DNA of 64,000 nt, from positions 1,763,971 through 1,827,970 of the forward strand of contig NW_020654748.1 of NCBI RefSeq assembly GCF_003589595.1, in the 5' to 3' direction. This DNA comes from Hyposmocoma kahamanoa. Its lineage: Eukaryota; Arthropoda; Insecta; Lepidoptera; Cosmopterigidae. The translations under genes and the position numbers were made by a program. The notes under the pieces were generated by a model. It searched no databases. It was not told where the DNA came from and worked only from the letters and a program-made list of their open reading frames with translations. Below are positions 11,086 through 21,339 of the stretch, in pieces. Position 1 is the stretch's first letter, and the number at the start of each line of letters is the position of its first letter.

Positions 11086-11588
11086 TTATTTAAATTAAAA
11101 ATAAGGATTTATAAATTAATAACTATTGTAACTATGGTTTGCATTAATATTACACTTAATTGGATCTCAGTCAGTCGTGAACTTAAGACCAGTAAACCTG
11201 ACTTGAACCCATATAACATTTCAGATATTGTAGAATATCACCCTGAATAAGGAATTTAAAATAAAGAATACGCAAAGTCGAGAGGCACTATTGACACAAA
11301 CATTTCCACCTGTCAATCAAAACTTAAAAAAAAAATCTAGTCACATACAATGTTAAGGATTAAGAGAAACAGCATAAACAAAGAGGTCATTGACTCGGCG
11401 CTTGCGCACTTAGCATACCAATTAGGCTAAGACTTGTGAAAGGACATGTCCGCTTGTCATTTCTTACAAGAGATTTGCATTTAAAGACTTGAGTAATTTT
11501 AAGATTTATTTATTTACACAATACGTCACCGATTCTTTAAATATGAAGAACAATTAAAATATATTTTAAATTACTTGAAGTCATTTTA
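11086..11588. other. Non-coding, nothing recognised
   Basis: No gene or repeat family recognised. Confidence 0.5.
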
Positions 11589-12015
11589 TTCAAAGTCAAA
11601 ATCAATAATCTTTATTGCATAGGCAAGCAAATTACACTTGAAATTGCCATATTGATTAAACTCTGCTAATCATTCGTAAGGCAGATTCCCTTGAGAAGAA
11701 TGAGCAAGAAACTCTAGAGGTTGCTCTTTGTAAATATATATTTGAATACATTTTCATCATTACTAATATTTAATTTAAACATCTTAGATCGAGACGACCT
11801 GGAAGAGCTAAACGGGTCCTTACAACGGATTTTTGTCACTCAAGTACCTATGCAGAAGCTGTATCCTATACATTGCCCCTTAAATGAATTTGAGACTTTG
11901 TGAAGACGATTGTCAAGAACAGCTAGTTTATTTATTATTGATTAAACTATCATTCTTGTAAGAGATTCCCCTGAAAAGAATAAGTCGGAAACTCTAGCGA
12001 TTGCTCATAGACATT
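11589..12015. repeat. AAAGTCAAA repeat (family H), two partial copies
   Basis: 11589-11725 carries AAAGTCAAAATCAATAATC, AATTACACTTGAAA, and GAGCAAGAAACTCTAGAGG; 11950-12015 repeats the second half (GAAACTCTAGCGATTGCTC). The same blocks recur at 27400-27560. This resembles a common lepidopteran LINE/SINE 3' end, but the parent element is not identifiable here. Confidence 0.65.
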
Positions 12016-12074
12016 TGTTTATATTTCCAATATTAATTCGAATATCATAAATAGAAACGACTGTAAGAGCCCAT

Positions 12075-12798
12075 CCACACGGCGTATTTTAAACGCGACT
12101 CAAACACGATACAGTCGCAGCGAGTAAACCTTTGCACACGTTCACAAATTCGGTGCGTGTATACGCGCTGCAGACGCGCTTCGCGCAAGTTACCTAAAGT
12201 TGCCTACATAACATTGTGCAATAACAACGGGATTTACCTATTTATAATTAAATTGACTTTAATATAATAATCACTTAAAATTTCAATTTATAATATGTTT
12301 ATATTATCTTCCGTATTTATTTAGTTTCGAAATTATTATTTGTTTAATTTATACAACATGAAAATGGTGTCAGCTGGCTGGTTATCGTATCCGCGGCACT
12401 CTTTAGGTTATAACTGAAAATCAGCGGTTTGCTCCTGAGTAAACGCCGACGCTGAGCCATGGCTTTTTTGCACTGCTACAGCACATGTGTGCTGAAAAAG
12501 CAGATTCACGCGCGAGAACCACGTTCGTAGATAAAGATAAAACGTTTATTTGGATCTACATATACACACACATAACAGAAAAATATGTAATACAATAAAA
12601 GAAAAAAAAAACAGCAGAGTCGCAGCACTGCCGAACACCCAGTTATGATAACGATATATGTAGATCCAAATAAACGTTTTATCTTTATCTACGAACGTGG
12701 TTCTCGCGCGTGAATCTGCTTTTTCAGTATCCATGGCGCCGTAAACGCGCGTTCGTGATACGCGCATTGTCGGCGCGTACAAAATACGCCGTGTGTGT
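12075..12798. mobile_element. Possible DNA transposon with CACACGGCGTATTTT inverted ends
   Basis: The left end reads CCACACGGCGTATTTTAAAC and the right end, reverse-complemented, CACACACGGCGTATTTTGTAC. Both ends continue with CG-rich ACGCG-containing sequence. The interior has no transposase and holds the 73-bp perfect inverted repeat described separately. No clean target duplication was found, so the boundaries are approximate. Confidence 0.6.
12492..12727. repeat. 73-bp perfect inverted repeat with 90-bp spacer
   Basis: Arms 12492-12564 and 12655-12727 are exact reverse complements over all 73 bases (arm begins CTGAAAAAGCAGATTC and ends GGATCTACATATA). The 90-bp spacer (12565-12654) is A-rich. 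Zero mismatches in a setting of decayed repeats points to a very recent fold-back insertion, or to conversion between the arms. A transcript through it would form a long hairpin. Confidence 0.95.
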
Positions 12799-13008
12799 GA
12801 TAAACGGGTGACTACCATGGATTTTTTGTCATCCAAGTACGCAGTAGTTTTAGTGTAAAGTTTTTATTTCACTACCATTGTAAACCTCGTAAATGGCAAA
12901 TTTTGAATACCAAACAGAGTCTTATAATAGAAGCGTACAATCTGCCATCTTTCTCTAGTTTTTTATAGAGATTTAACCTATCGACAATGCTTTGAAGTTG
13001 TTTTTGAA

Positions 13009-13239
13009 TTTTTTTTTTATGATTCCAAGTGACGGGACGATCTACTCGTGCGCCTGATGATCCATAACAGTTGCATTGCCACTCAGAACTTTAAATTTGC
13101 GCCCGTCACGCTGAGACGTAAGATGACAAGTCCCATGTGCCTGTTATTTCACCAGCACCATTGCCTTCCAAAACCTAAACGCGGTAATGCTTACATTACT
13201 GCTTGGCGGCAGAAATAGGTATGGTGTCCCTGGACGATG
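13009..13239 (-). repeat. SINE-A copy with internal deletion
   Basis: Starts with the T-run at 13009 and GATTCCAAGTGACGGGACGA. It lacks the CTCAGATCTTTGCGAT segment and ends at CCTGGACGA. Confidence 0.8.
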
Positions 13240-13240
13240 A

Positions 13241-13288
13241 GCATGTCACTTACCAGGCGCATGACTTGGTACCTGTCATAAAAAAAAC
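13241..13288 (+). repeat. SINE-A 3' end fragment joined head-on to the previous copy
   Basis: Reads TGTCACTTACCAGGCGCATG, then GTCATAAAAAAAAC, the sense-strand 3' end of SINE-A with its A-tail. It abuts the minus-strand copy within one or two bases, so this is an inverted fusion of two copies. Confidence 0.75.
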
Positions 13289-14426
13289 TTGTTACATTAG
13301 CTTTATAAACAATATGTTTCCTCTTACGGATTTAAATTTACTGAAATAAACTACGTAATAAAGAAGAATTCATTTAACCTAATACCCACAGTTTGTTGAT
13401 TCCATGCACTGAGCTCATAAATTCCAGAAAAAAATAACCCTTCTAAATATATTTACGTTGGCATCGACGAAGGCCGAGGTGTGCCAACGTCAAGCATTCA
13501 CTTATTAAATGATATCAGCCAAGATACGAGAATTGAAAGCACGTGTGTTCATGAAATTGGCTCTTTTTACAATGGAAAAGGGTCTAAATTGGTGTTAACG
13601 GTAACTGGTACACAGAAAAAAAAGAATACTACTAATAAGAAAGAGCAGTTTCTCAAAATATTTGCCCATTCTGAAAAAATATTTATTAAAAGTAATAAAA
13701 TATTGTCATTACAAAAATACTGCTTATCTTTTTCTAATACAATTTTACTCTTAAATTTATTCTAAATTTTAGACAAATTCCTTCACTTCAAGATTTTATT
13801 TCATTTCTAATCAATTAATTGGACATGACTTACATCATGAAATTTTACATCAAATTTAAATAATCTTAAATGAATTCAAAATTTCTTGGGTGTATTTAAA
13901 AAAAATACGAGTATATCCTTAACCAAAAAAGGAAGTAGTTTGCTATTCAGATTAATATTCTAAATTCTAAAGTATATTCTTAAAGCAACATTTCGTTGCG
14001 TTTTCATAGTCAATGTTGCCGTGACATGTCGCCGAAGGCGCACGCGGTAACGATTACTTTTACTTGTGCTTGTAATCATAAACAGTCATTTAGCCAAAGA
14101 AACAATACGTAGTATCTCTAGTTTGTTAGTCTGTTATTTGTAGTCATATTTTAAGAAATTTGGTTTCAGCATGAAATCGAACTACACTTGTAACAAGTAC
14201 AACTTCAACATGCAATTAGTTCCATCGCGCCACTGCTAGATGGCATTAGTTGTACTCTGAAACGCGCTATCGTTTTGTTAACTTCATTAGTAAATAATAA
14301 AGTCATCTTATATATTTTAAATTGTTAGTGCTTTCTGCCGCTGTAGCATTTATATAACATTAAACGGTATTCGAGTATATGAGAAGATTCCGTCCTATTT
14401 CTGCTACTTTAAGGTTTGGCACAGAA
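13289..14426. other. AT-rich non-coding, nothing recognised
   Basis: The ORF at 13481-13765 has no recognisable domain and Lys/Asn-rich composition typical of AT-rich DNA. Nothing else stands out. Confidence 0.5.
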
Positions 14427-14434
14427 CTGTGTAT

Positions 14435-15074
14435 TAGAGATGGGTCGTCGACGCGTTTTCCGTTAACGAAACGCAACCGTCCATCGTCGACGATCAACTA
14501 GTTAAATTTGTCGACTAGTCAATTTTTCAACTTAAGTTGATTTTCGATCGTAAGACGAGTTTAACTGAATCAACTAAAGTAGCTTTTGAGAATATGAACT
14601 ATAGTTTTGGAAATTAATTCATTTCCAATGTTTAACATGAGCGCGGCTATCGACGCTTTTAACATACTGCAATAGAGTTTAATTGCGATAGATTCAAGGG
14701 CATTGCGTCACAACGGGCGCAACGTCTCTCTCTCGTTCTAGCGAATTAACTACACCGTCATCCTTTTTGTATATTGAATGCACTATTGCAATAATAAATA
14801 GCATAACAGACTTATCTTACTTCATCGCACATATTCAAACATCAACTTACACTTACAGAATTTAAAGTTCAAAATAATTTGTCTATGTAATTCTATGTAT
14901 AATTCGACTAAGTCTGCACGTCGTGTCGTGCCGCAGAGCGTTGATTAACGCGAGGACTCTCCGTTTAACCGTCTACGAATTCTACTAGTTAACCGAAGAA
15001 CGGTAGATCGTAGAAACGTCTATTGGACGTGAACAGTTGATTCGACTAGTTCTTCCATTCAACGCCCGCCTCTA
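14435..15074. mobile_element. Non-autonomous hAT-like element, 640 bp
   Basis: The left end TAGAGATGGG and the right end CCCGCCTCTA (reverse TAGAGGCGGG) form short hAT-type inverted ends. The flanking 8-mers CTGTGTAT (14427-14434) and CTGTGTAC (15075-15082) match at 7 of 8 bases and fit the hAT target preference (T at position 2; A at 7 in both). The interior is rich in TCGAC and CTAGT words and has no transposase frame, so it would depend on a hAT transposase supplied elsewhere. Confidence 0.82.
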
Positions 15075-15082
15075 CTGTGTAC

Positions 15083-15713
15083 TCTCACGCTATTGAGACA
15101 TACTATTGTGTCCATAACCATGTAAATGTACGCTTTTTGATATTAGAAAACATATAAATCTTCAGTCAAATAATTAAGTACCTCTCAATTTTTCATTCTT
15201 TTTATTTTTCAAGTCAAAATCGGACATTTCTAATAACTAATAAATATTTTGTTGAATCTAGAGTGGCTTTGTGACTTGAAGTAACTTAATTTGGTCTTGG
15301 ATTAAATATTTCTGTCTTATAACTAAAATACTCTTTTGAGACGTTTTTTTACTATTATCAAGTAATTATTCTTTAGCGTTTATGAGGAGAGGATCGTTCT
15401 GTTGGATTTAATAAATTTGTTTTCATAAAAAGAATTTTGTCTTTTTCTAAGTAATCTGTTCTTACCGTGTGGTAAGTGATTTGTTGTTGTTTTCACGAAA
15501 AAGCATTGAAAAGAGTTATTTACACGTTATTGATGTAAAAGCATTGATATTAAGTCTTAAAGATGAATGCCCAACGGTATAAGAGCGTTGTGGTATGAAA
15601 GATGATGTAGTAACAAGGATAGAGAGAGGGTTTGCGGTATAAAAATTCTATTAATATCGGCAATACCCCCAAATAATTCGTTCGTTCGGAATTCGTTCGT
15701 TCAAAAAATTCGT
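15083..15713. other. AT-rich non-coding
   Basis: No gene seen; ends at the TTAA target of the piggyBac element. The repeats of TTCGTTCG just left of the insertion are short-period. Confidence 0.5.
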
Positions 15714-15761
15714 TTAACACTAGAGTACACGCGCCTAAAAATACTCCTGCAATGCTCGCGC

Positions 15762-15779
15762 GGGGTACATATGTAGCCC
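15762..15779. promoter_or_regulatory. Subterminal palindrome of the piggyBac element (downstream end)
   Basis: GGGGTACATATGTAGCCC lies about 45 bp inside the left terminus, preceded by CTCGCGCG. The same block occurs twice at the other end. Subterminal inverted repeats are known to help transposase binding in piggyBac-type elements; that role here is inference. Confidence 0.7.
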
Positions 15780-16061
15780 ATTTTGAAACCATAATATTTA
15801 TTAAAAATGAGGAAAAAAAATAAAACACTGTTTTTAATCAGCAATAACATTTATTTTTCTTAAATTTACATATCAAAATAACAAAAAATAGTCTTTGTCT
15901 TCTTTATTATAAACGTAATCATAAACTTCTAATATTTTACTTAAATTTGGACGGCATGAGATCAATTACTCTTATCTTTTATTTGGCAAGTGAAATGTAT
16001 GAACTAATTAAGTTTTTATAATTTTTTTAAATTGGTTATGTAAATAAAAAATACTAAAATA

Positions 16062-17813
16062 CTAGTTCTCTATGCATTCTGGGCACACAGATACCTGATG
16101 TTCACTGCAAATGCGTCTCGAACATTTGGTGCAATGCTTGCGCGTGCTACGGTCTCGAGCTCTGCTACAAAAAGAACATCGTCCAACTCCACCACGAACA
16201 GGCATATTCTGCCGCGGAGCCAGTTCTGAAAGTCCCAGGAGTAGTCTGCCTTTCAATTGTATGGCTCTAGGAATATTTTTCAGACATATGCGGCGCTCAA
16301 TGGAAGGTCGTACGAGTTCAAAACTGACGTCTTGGAGGTATTTGCGGCGAACCACTTTGATATCCGGATTATTTATCTGATATATTACAAGACCGTTTAT
16401 TCCAGCCATGTTGACAAAATTGAAAAATAATGTGAGAGGCCATCGACGACTATTACGTGATACATCATATTGTCTGCACATTCTGTCAAAAATATCAACT
16501 CCGCATTTTGTTTGATTGTAGAAGGTAATGATTTCAGGTTTTTTTGAATCGCCACTATCTGAATCTATTTTATTGTCATTGTGGAGTGTGGAAAGTAGTA
16601 GAACAACCCTCTTAGCTTTTGGTACGTAGCTGACCAGTGTACAATCGGGTTGAAAACCAAAGGTGGAGTTGTGAATTTCCTTATTTGTAGTAATTTTGAA
16701 CTGATCAGGTATCTCTGGTTTATTTTTTTTTAGTGTACCGACAGAAGTTATTTTTTGGGTCAGTAATTCTTTGCACACAGGTACACTGGTAAACCAGTTA
16801 TCCATGGTAACATTGCATCCTAATCCATACAAAGGATTTAGTACTCTATGTATGATGTCTGGTACCTTATTGGAGGTTCGAAAGGGGCCTTCTGGTTGCA
16901 AACCTGCATAAATTTCAAAGTTGTATACATATGGGTATTTGACATCCACAACCATTATAATCTTTATACCAAACTTTGCAGGCTTGTTTGGCATATATTG
17001 CACAAATCCACAGCGTCCCTTGAAAGCTACAAGCTGTTCATCAATGGTCAGATTTCCACTTGGCGAATAGTACTTTTTACAGTTTTGTAGCATGATAGTT
17101 GTAAGCTGACGTATAGCTGCTAGTCGGTCAACTTGTTGACGAATCTGTCTATCTGTAACGTTATCGAATCGAAGAACGCGTAGCAGAAAGCGAAATCTGT
17201 TCTCTGACATAGTGGTATACACCATTTCAATTCCAGTACCTTTGGAATTATCCCAAATATCTTTGAGATTCCTTCGCCCAGCTCGACATGTACCAATCAC
17301 AATTAATATTCCAATAAATGCTTTTATTTCTATTATATCAGTTGTATTGGCGTCTCTGTCTCTCTGATATCTGGTTTTAATTGTATTTATGAAAACATTT
17401 GTAGATTCAACAAGAATATTTAAAATATCCTCATTAAAAAAAAGAAAAAAAGATTGGAGGGCTGTTTTTGCATCCCTTGCTATGCCTATTGGGCCTGGTG
17501 GACGAGACATAATATTATATGATCGTGTTCTTGTAGGTGGTGGTGGAAACTTACTCCATTTCGTACCATTACGAGACTGATAACGGGCTAAAGCTGACAG
17601 TGGCAAATCATCTTCGGACGTGGAGTCATTTTGTTCTCGTTCTTCTTCGGCATCTTGTTCGCTCTCGGAATCATGACACACAGTTGGCTCACCCAGAACC
17701 TCACAATCTATTTCCACTTCCTCTTCTTCTTCATTTTCGCTGGAACGGCAGCTTTCTTCCTCGTCCTCCATTAACCATCTTTGAATACGTAATTCGTCAG
17801 CGTTTGACGCCAT
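16062..17813 (-). CDS. piggyBac-family transposase, 583 aa, intact
   Basis: Nuclear cut-and-paste transposase acting at TTAA sites. The N-terminus (residues 1-70) is a Glu/Asp/Ser-rich acidic tail. The DDE_Tnp_1_7 core follows: D258 in LTIDEQLVAFKG, D338 in NVTMDNWF and D440/D443 in KCGVDIFDRM correspond to the three catalytic Asp positions of piggyBac. A C-terminal Cys/His-rich domain (about residues 546-580: C546, C549, H560, C561, C564, C569, H572, C577, C580) matches the RING-like DNA-binding domain of the family. At 583 aa it is close to the roughly 594 aa of the cabbage looper enzyme. The ATG at 17811-17813 is the first in frame, and the gene fills most of the element. No frameshift or stop is seen. 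Confidence 0.96.
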   Translation of the reverse strand: MASNADELRIQRWLMEDEEESCRSSENEEEEEVEIDCEVLGEPTVCHDSESEQDAEEEREQNDSTSEDDLPLSALARYQSRNGTKWSKFPPPPTRTRSYNIMSRPPGPIGIARDAKTALQSFFLFFNEDILNILVESTNVFINTIKTRYQRDRDANTTDIIEIKAFIGILIVIGTCRAGRRNLKDIWDNSKGTGIEMVYTTMSENRFRFLLRVLRFDNVTDRQIRQQVDRLAAIRQLTTIMLQNCKKYYSPSGNLTIDEQLVAFKGRCGFVQYMPNKPAKFGIKIIMVVDVKYPYVYNFEIYAGLQPEGPFRTSNKVPDIIHRVLNPLYGLGCNVTMDNWFTSVPVCKELLTQKITSVGTLKKNKPEIPDQFKITTNKEIHNSTFGFQPDCTLVSYVPKAKRVVLLLSTLHNDNKIDSDSGDSKKPEIITFYNQTKCGVDIFDRMCRQYDVSRNSRRWPLTLFFNFVNMAGINGLVIYQINNPDIKVVRRKYLQDVSFELVRPSIERRICLKNIPRAIQLKGRLLLGLSELAPRQNMPVRGGVGRCSFCSRARDRSTRKHCTKCSRRICSEHQVSVCPECIEN

Positions 17814-17995
17814 GGTAATCTAAAAAAATTGAATGTAATTTGACAATTATCTATAAAAAAATATCCTTAAAGTGTAAATACATCAAAATCTAATTATAAA
17901 TACATTATTCTGACATAAAAACTATAAATATCTTGTATTTACCTCAAACAATGAATGATGTTTACTGAAAATAAAAGTTCCGATAATGCTCGCGC

Positions 17996-18182
17996 GGGCT
18001 ACATACGTAGCCCAACAAAATTCACAGACGATTTGCTGAGGCGTCCGTGTGCCGCGGGGATCGGGACGCTACTGGCAGGAGCGCAGACAATCGAGCGAGG
18101 AATACGTGAGATGGCAATACTATACGACGAAACGTTTAGGAAATAATTGTAATCAAACCACGCTGGGCTACGTATGTAGCCC
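17996..18182. promoter_or_regulatory. Two subterminal palindromes at the transposase 5' end of piggyBac
   Basis: GGGCTACATACGTAGCCC at 17996-18013 and GGGCTACGTATGTAGCCC at 18165-18182, each beside a CGCGCG block and in opposite orientation relative to it. The outer copy lies about 17 bp from the right terminus. They bracket the region upstream of the transposase start, so they could bind transposase, affect its transcription, or both (inference). Confidence 0.75.
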
Positions 18183-18285
18183 GCGCGAGTACTCTAGTGT
18201 TAATGGTCGGAACAGTGAGTCAGCCTCACAAATGATTAACTTCGTTTACAGATTAGAATAATATCGTTTTTGCTATTGTGTTATT

Positions 18286-18535
18286 TTTAACCGACTTAAA
18301 AAAAGGAGGAGGTGTTCAATTCAACTGCATTTTTTGTGTGTACATTACGCGATTCCTTGTGATCAGATTTTGTTGATTCCTTTTTTGTTGGAAAGAGGGT
18401 ACCTCCGTATTGGTCCCATTGAAATTTGGAAAAAATATTCCATCTTTAAGGGTGGCAAACCAGGGTAACCGATTGTAATAATAAACTTTGGCAAATAGGT
18501 GTAATTCCAGGAACTTATCAGGTCGCTTCTTTTTT
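18286..18535 (+). repeat. AACCGACTT repeat, copy E1
   Basis: Starts TTTTTAACCGACTTAAAAAA and GGAGGAGG, then GTTGGAAAGAGGGTACCTCC and TGGTCCCATT, and ends with an inverted AGGTCGCTTCTTTT. Better copies (25102, 32334) end TTTGAGGTCGGTTTTTTT, giving inverted ends around ACCGACYTCAAAA. I know this as a common lepidopteran repeat; its class is unsettled to me. Confidence 0.8.
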
Positions 18536-18724
18536 ATGAAAAAGTTAAATATATTTTAAAACTTAATTACTAACACACTTACTATTTCTCTATCTTTGAA
18601 TTACTCAATAAAATAAATATTGCAGTTATTTACCTATACGGCTCAGTCCAGAATTTCACGTTTATGTTGAAATTCAGATATTTGTATTAAAAATGCCTTT
18701 ATTAAAATATATTTACGGGGACAA

Positions 18725-18965
18725 GCTAGCTAGCTATTATAGCTACGGATCGAAAGAATTTTTCTTTGTCGTTTTTTGATTTATCTATCAATAACAATAA
18801 CAAACTATTAGAATAAGCATAATATTCAATAAAAATAAAAATAAAATATTGCTATCTATAATGTAGTTCGAAAGAATGTTTGAATAATAAAAACGATCAT
18901 GTTTTTGTTAAATAATATAATGATTTGTGTTTGTGTGAAAATTGTAATATTTTTAATTTGTTACG
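18725..18965 (+). repeat. Dispersed repeat F, copy 1
   Basis: Shares AGCTACGGATCGAAAGAATT, ATATTCAATAAAAATAAAA and AACGATCATGTTTTTG with 22155-22450. Both copies lie next to AACCGACTT repeats, which hints at a shared larger duplication. Confidence 0.75.
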
Positions 18966-19062
18966 CAAACACATATTTTTAATTTGTAACGAAAAAAGTC
19001 ACCATAATCACAAGTCACGTAGAGCTCCTTGTGAAAGAGTTCGTCCAGGGAAGTACTGCCAC

Positions 19063-19439
19063 CTTAGAATATTAACGCATAGAATGATAGTTTCATATCA
19101 AACGAACTGTCACAAGTGAGGCAAAAATCAAATTCATGTAGGCTAGTTTTAGTAGTAGGTTAATTTTCGGTTTTAGTGAATATTTATATCAAAATACAAG
19201 TTGAAACGCGTTACTTCCTTGTGGAATGTGATTTTAGTATCTATTTTATGTTTGTCTGACGTATTTTTACACTCATTTACCGCACATTTCGTCATTTTAG
19301 CTAAAATTCTTGAGCTGTTCGCGATGCAAGTTGACCTTGAGCACTGACGGCCCGCCCGCTCGTGTAGGCCTTTTGGGAGCGCTTCAATTTGCCTCACTTA
19401 TCGTGTGCGGACTAGGTTTCTATGCGTTATTATTCTAAG
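19063..19439 (-). mobile_element. Small P-element-like transposon (377 bp) with THAP exon
   Basis: Ends are inverted: left CTTAGAATATTAACGCATAG, right (reverse) CTTAGAATAATAACGCATAG, 1 mismatch in 20. Flanking 8-mers ACTGCCAC and ACTGCCGC are a target duplication inside SINE-A (7 of 8). Its minus strand carries the start of a THAP zinc-finger ORF. An 8-bp duplication plus a 5' THAP exon are both features of the P superfamily, so I place it there by inference. The same ends flank the larger copy at 53783-55511. Confidence 0.8.
19218..19295 (-). pseudogene. THAP-type zinc-finger first-exon remnant
   Basis: Reads MTKCAVNECKN...TKITFHK from the ATG at 19295. The Cys-x4-Cys start and the ITFHK block fit the N-terminal half of a THAP C2CH DNA-binding domain; the second Cys/His pair would be in a later exon that this deletion derivative lacks. 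The matching exon of the larger copy ends at a GTAAGT donor. Here that donor reads GGAAGTAA, so splicing is probably lost. Confidence 0.7.
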
Positions 19440-19639
19440 ACTGCCGCCTTATCTATTTCTGTCGCCAAGCAGTAATCTGAGCATTACTGAGTTCCCGTTT
19501 TGAAGGTAATGGTGCTGGTCAATTTACAGGCACATGAGACTTCCCAACTTTACGTCTCATGAGGTAGTGGCAGTGACTCTCAGATCTTTGCGATTAAAAC
19601 TCTGAGTGGCAGTGCATCTGTTATGAATAGACGTGTAAA

Positions 19640-20695
19640 ATGTAAACGCGTGGAAACTTTAAGACCTGTAATGTAGTTATTGGGCATAATCCATCATGCC
19701 TGGACAATACTGGTCTCAAAAGAGACGTTTTCGTCCTTTTTTATTATTGACGAGTTTCTCCTGTAGAAGGTTCAATAGCGACAAGTAGAATTTTCACGTT
19801 CGAGGCTGCTGCTTGAAACATAGAAGTGATACTGTGGACGAACGAGTTGCGCAAAATATTGTTGCCACGGCTGCTTTCTTATATCACTAACGCCACCTCA
19901 AAAATATATCCCGATGCCGGCACTTCACATGGCTACTTGTATTCATATTTGACGTAAACATGCAGACACCAACAAATATGGCCATCTACACATGGGGCCA
20001 AATAAGGTGTTAAAATCGTTTGGACGGTTTACTTACCTATTTGCCGATTTGTCTCCTTTGATGTGCGTCGAGTTTGGTGATTGCTGTGTCGAATAGGCAA
20101 ACAAGGCAAACACTTTGTCACACATGTCATCGACGCATGGTGATTGTTTGGCAAATATATCAAGTACGCAAATACAAAAAAACCTCGTGAAGTGCCACTA
20201 TCAGGATTCTTTCGCTGTCCGTTCAATAAATCAGACTATAAATGAATAAACTATCTGTGGTCTCATCTGACACTAAGTAGATGTACACTGTGTACAGACT
20301 TAGGTTTACATTCATACAAATTTACCGTATGCAAACTCATATTGAATACAATAGTCAATATTGCTCATCTACATGGCGATCGGTGAGCAGAGCTAAAAAT
20401 AGCAAAGACTCGCATCGTGACGACCGCTTATCCCTAACAATAAGACAATATCGAGGATTACTGTGTGATGCTGGGTTCAAAGACTTGCTGTCACAAGTTT
20501 ACTGAGTCGTTCGAATATTCATTTAAGTGTATAATGTCACATACGTGTAGGTATATGAATAGTGAAGATAAGAGAAAGAAAACGTCAGGGATGGTATTGG
20601 AACTTCGCGACCGCGCTTTTACTAATGTGAAATCTTCTGACTAATAATTCTAACTTTTTCATTGAAAAAAAAAACTTAACTCAAAAGTTTGCTTA
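19640..20695. other. Non-coding, nothing recognised
   Basis: Short ORFs only. There are imperfect internal repeats around 20040-20170 (GGTGATTG, GGCAAA words), but no element could be delimited. Confidence 0.45.
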
Positions 20696-20699
20696 TTCT

Positions 20700-20880
20700 A
20701 TAATTAATATATTCTTCCTGAAAACAATTATATATTTTTTTATTGCCGCCATTAGAGATCTGAGCTCTTGACAGTTTTTGTGCTTAGTAATAATTAACAA
20801 CTAATTTTATTAATCGTCAGAATAAATGTTATTATAATCATATTACTTATACGTAAATTAATGAGACGTTAAAAGAACTA
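20700..20880 (+). repeat. Dispersed repeat I, uninterrupted copy
   Basis: Homologous to 4475-4945 without the SINE-D insertion. It supports the reading that SINE-D entered the other copy. Confidence 0.7.
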
Positions 20881-21339
20881 ATAATAGTAATAATGATAAC
20901 GTTTATTCCTCCACAAAAATACGTACATATAGTTCTTAGTAATTTAAAATACATGCAATAACTTATTTTTGGGAGCTGGTGCTTGTTAAAGACTTAACGC
21001 CTGTACTACAAGTCACCAGGCTCTCACCCTTGGAAATGACACATGACAATCTTAAGGTATTACTAAATAGGGAAAACATTTAATACAACAAAAAATACAT
21101 TTGACATTATTGAACTATATACACCTAAAAGATCAAACTTAAATTAAAATTAAATTTAAAAACTTTTTTGCACGTAAAAGATATTTGATTATGGCTGCGT
21201 GTTGTATTATGTGTGTGTGTGCGCGCGTGTGCGTAGTTACAGATATATATATATATATATACATATACATGTAGAGATCCTGCTCTACCCAAAGCTCCAA
21301 AAATAAATAAACAAATAGGTCCTTGAGATGACTCAATTG
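20881..21339. other. AT-rich non-coding with microsatellite
   Basis: No gene seen. Contains the GT/GC and TA microsatellite at 21203-21270. Confidence 0.5.
21203..21270. repeat. Compound microsatellite (GT/GC then TA)
   Basis: GTGTGTGTGTGCGCGCGTGTG followed shortly by an (AT)n run and ACATATACATG. Confidence 0.85.

Larger units (their letters stand above)
15718..18199 (-). mobile_element. piggyBac-like transposon, apparently complete (2482 bp)
   Basis: Bounded by the exact TTAA duplication (15714-15717 and 18200-18203). The left end starts CACTAGAGTACACGCGC and the right end, reverse-complemented, CACTAGAGTACTCGCGC: 16 of 17 positions match. It encodes a single uninterrupted 583-codon transposase on the minus strand. 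Close agreement of ends, exact TTAA and intact frame suggest recent, possibly ongoing, mobility. Confidence 0.95.
19019..19637 (+). repeat. SINE-A copy split by a P-like element
   Basis: SINE-A is continuous across the insert: TCGTCCAGGGAAGTACTGCC up to 19062, resuming with GCCTTATCTATTTCTGTCGCC after the duplicated target at 19440. The right part ends near 19637 before the poly(A). Confidence 0.9.

Noticed and set aside
12546..12836. 96-codon minus-strand ORF
   Set aside because: Lies across one arm of the perfect inverted repeat and its A-rich spacer; composition has no coding look.
19173..19397. Whole 74-codon frame as a complete protein
   Set aside because: Only the part from the internal ATG at 19295 to the former splice donor resembles THAP; the leading residues are element leader and the trailing ones are intron.
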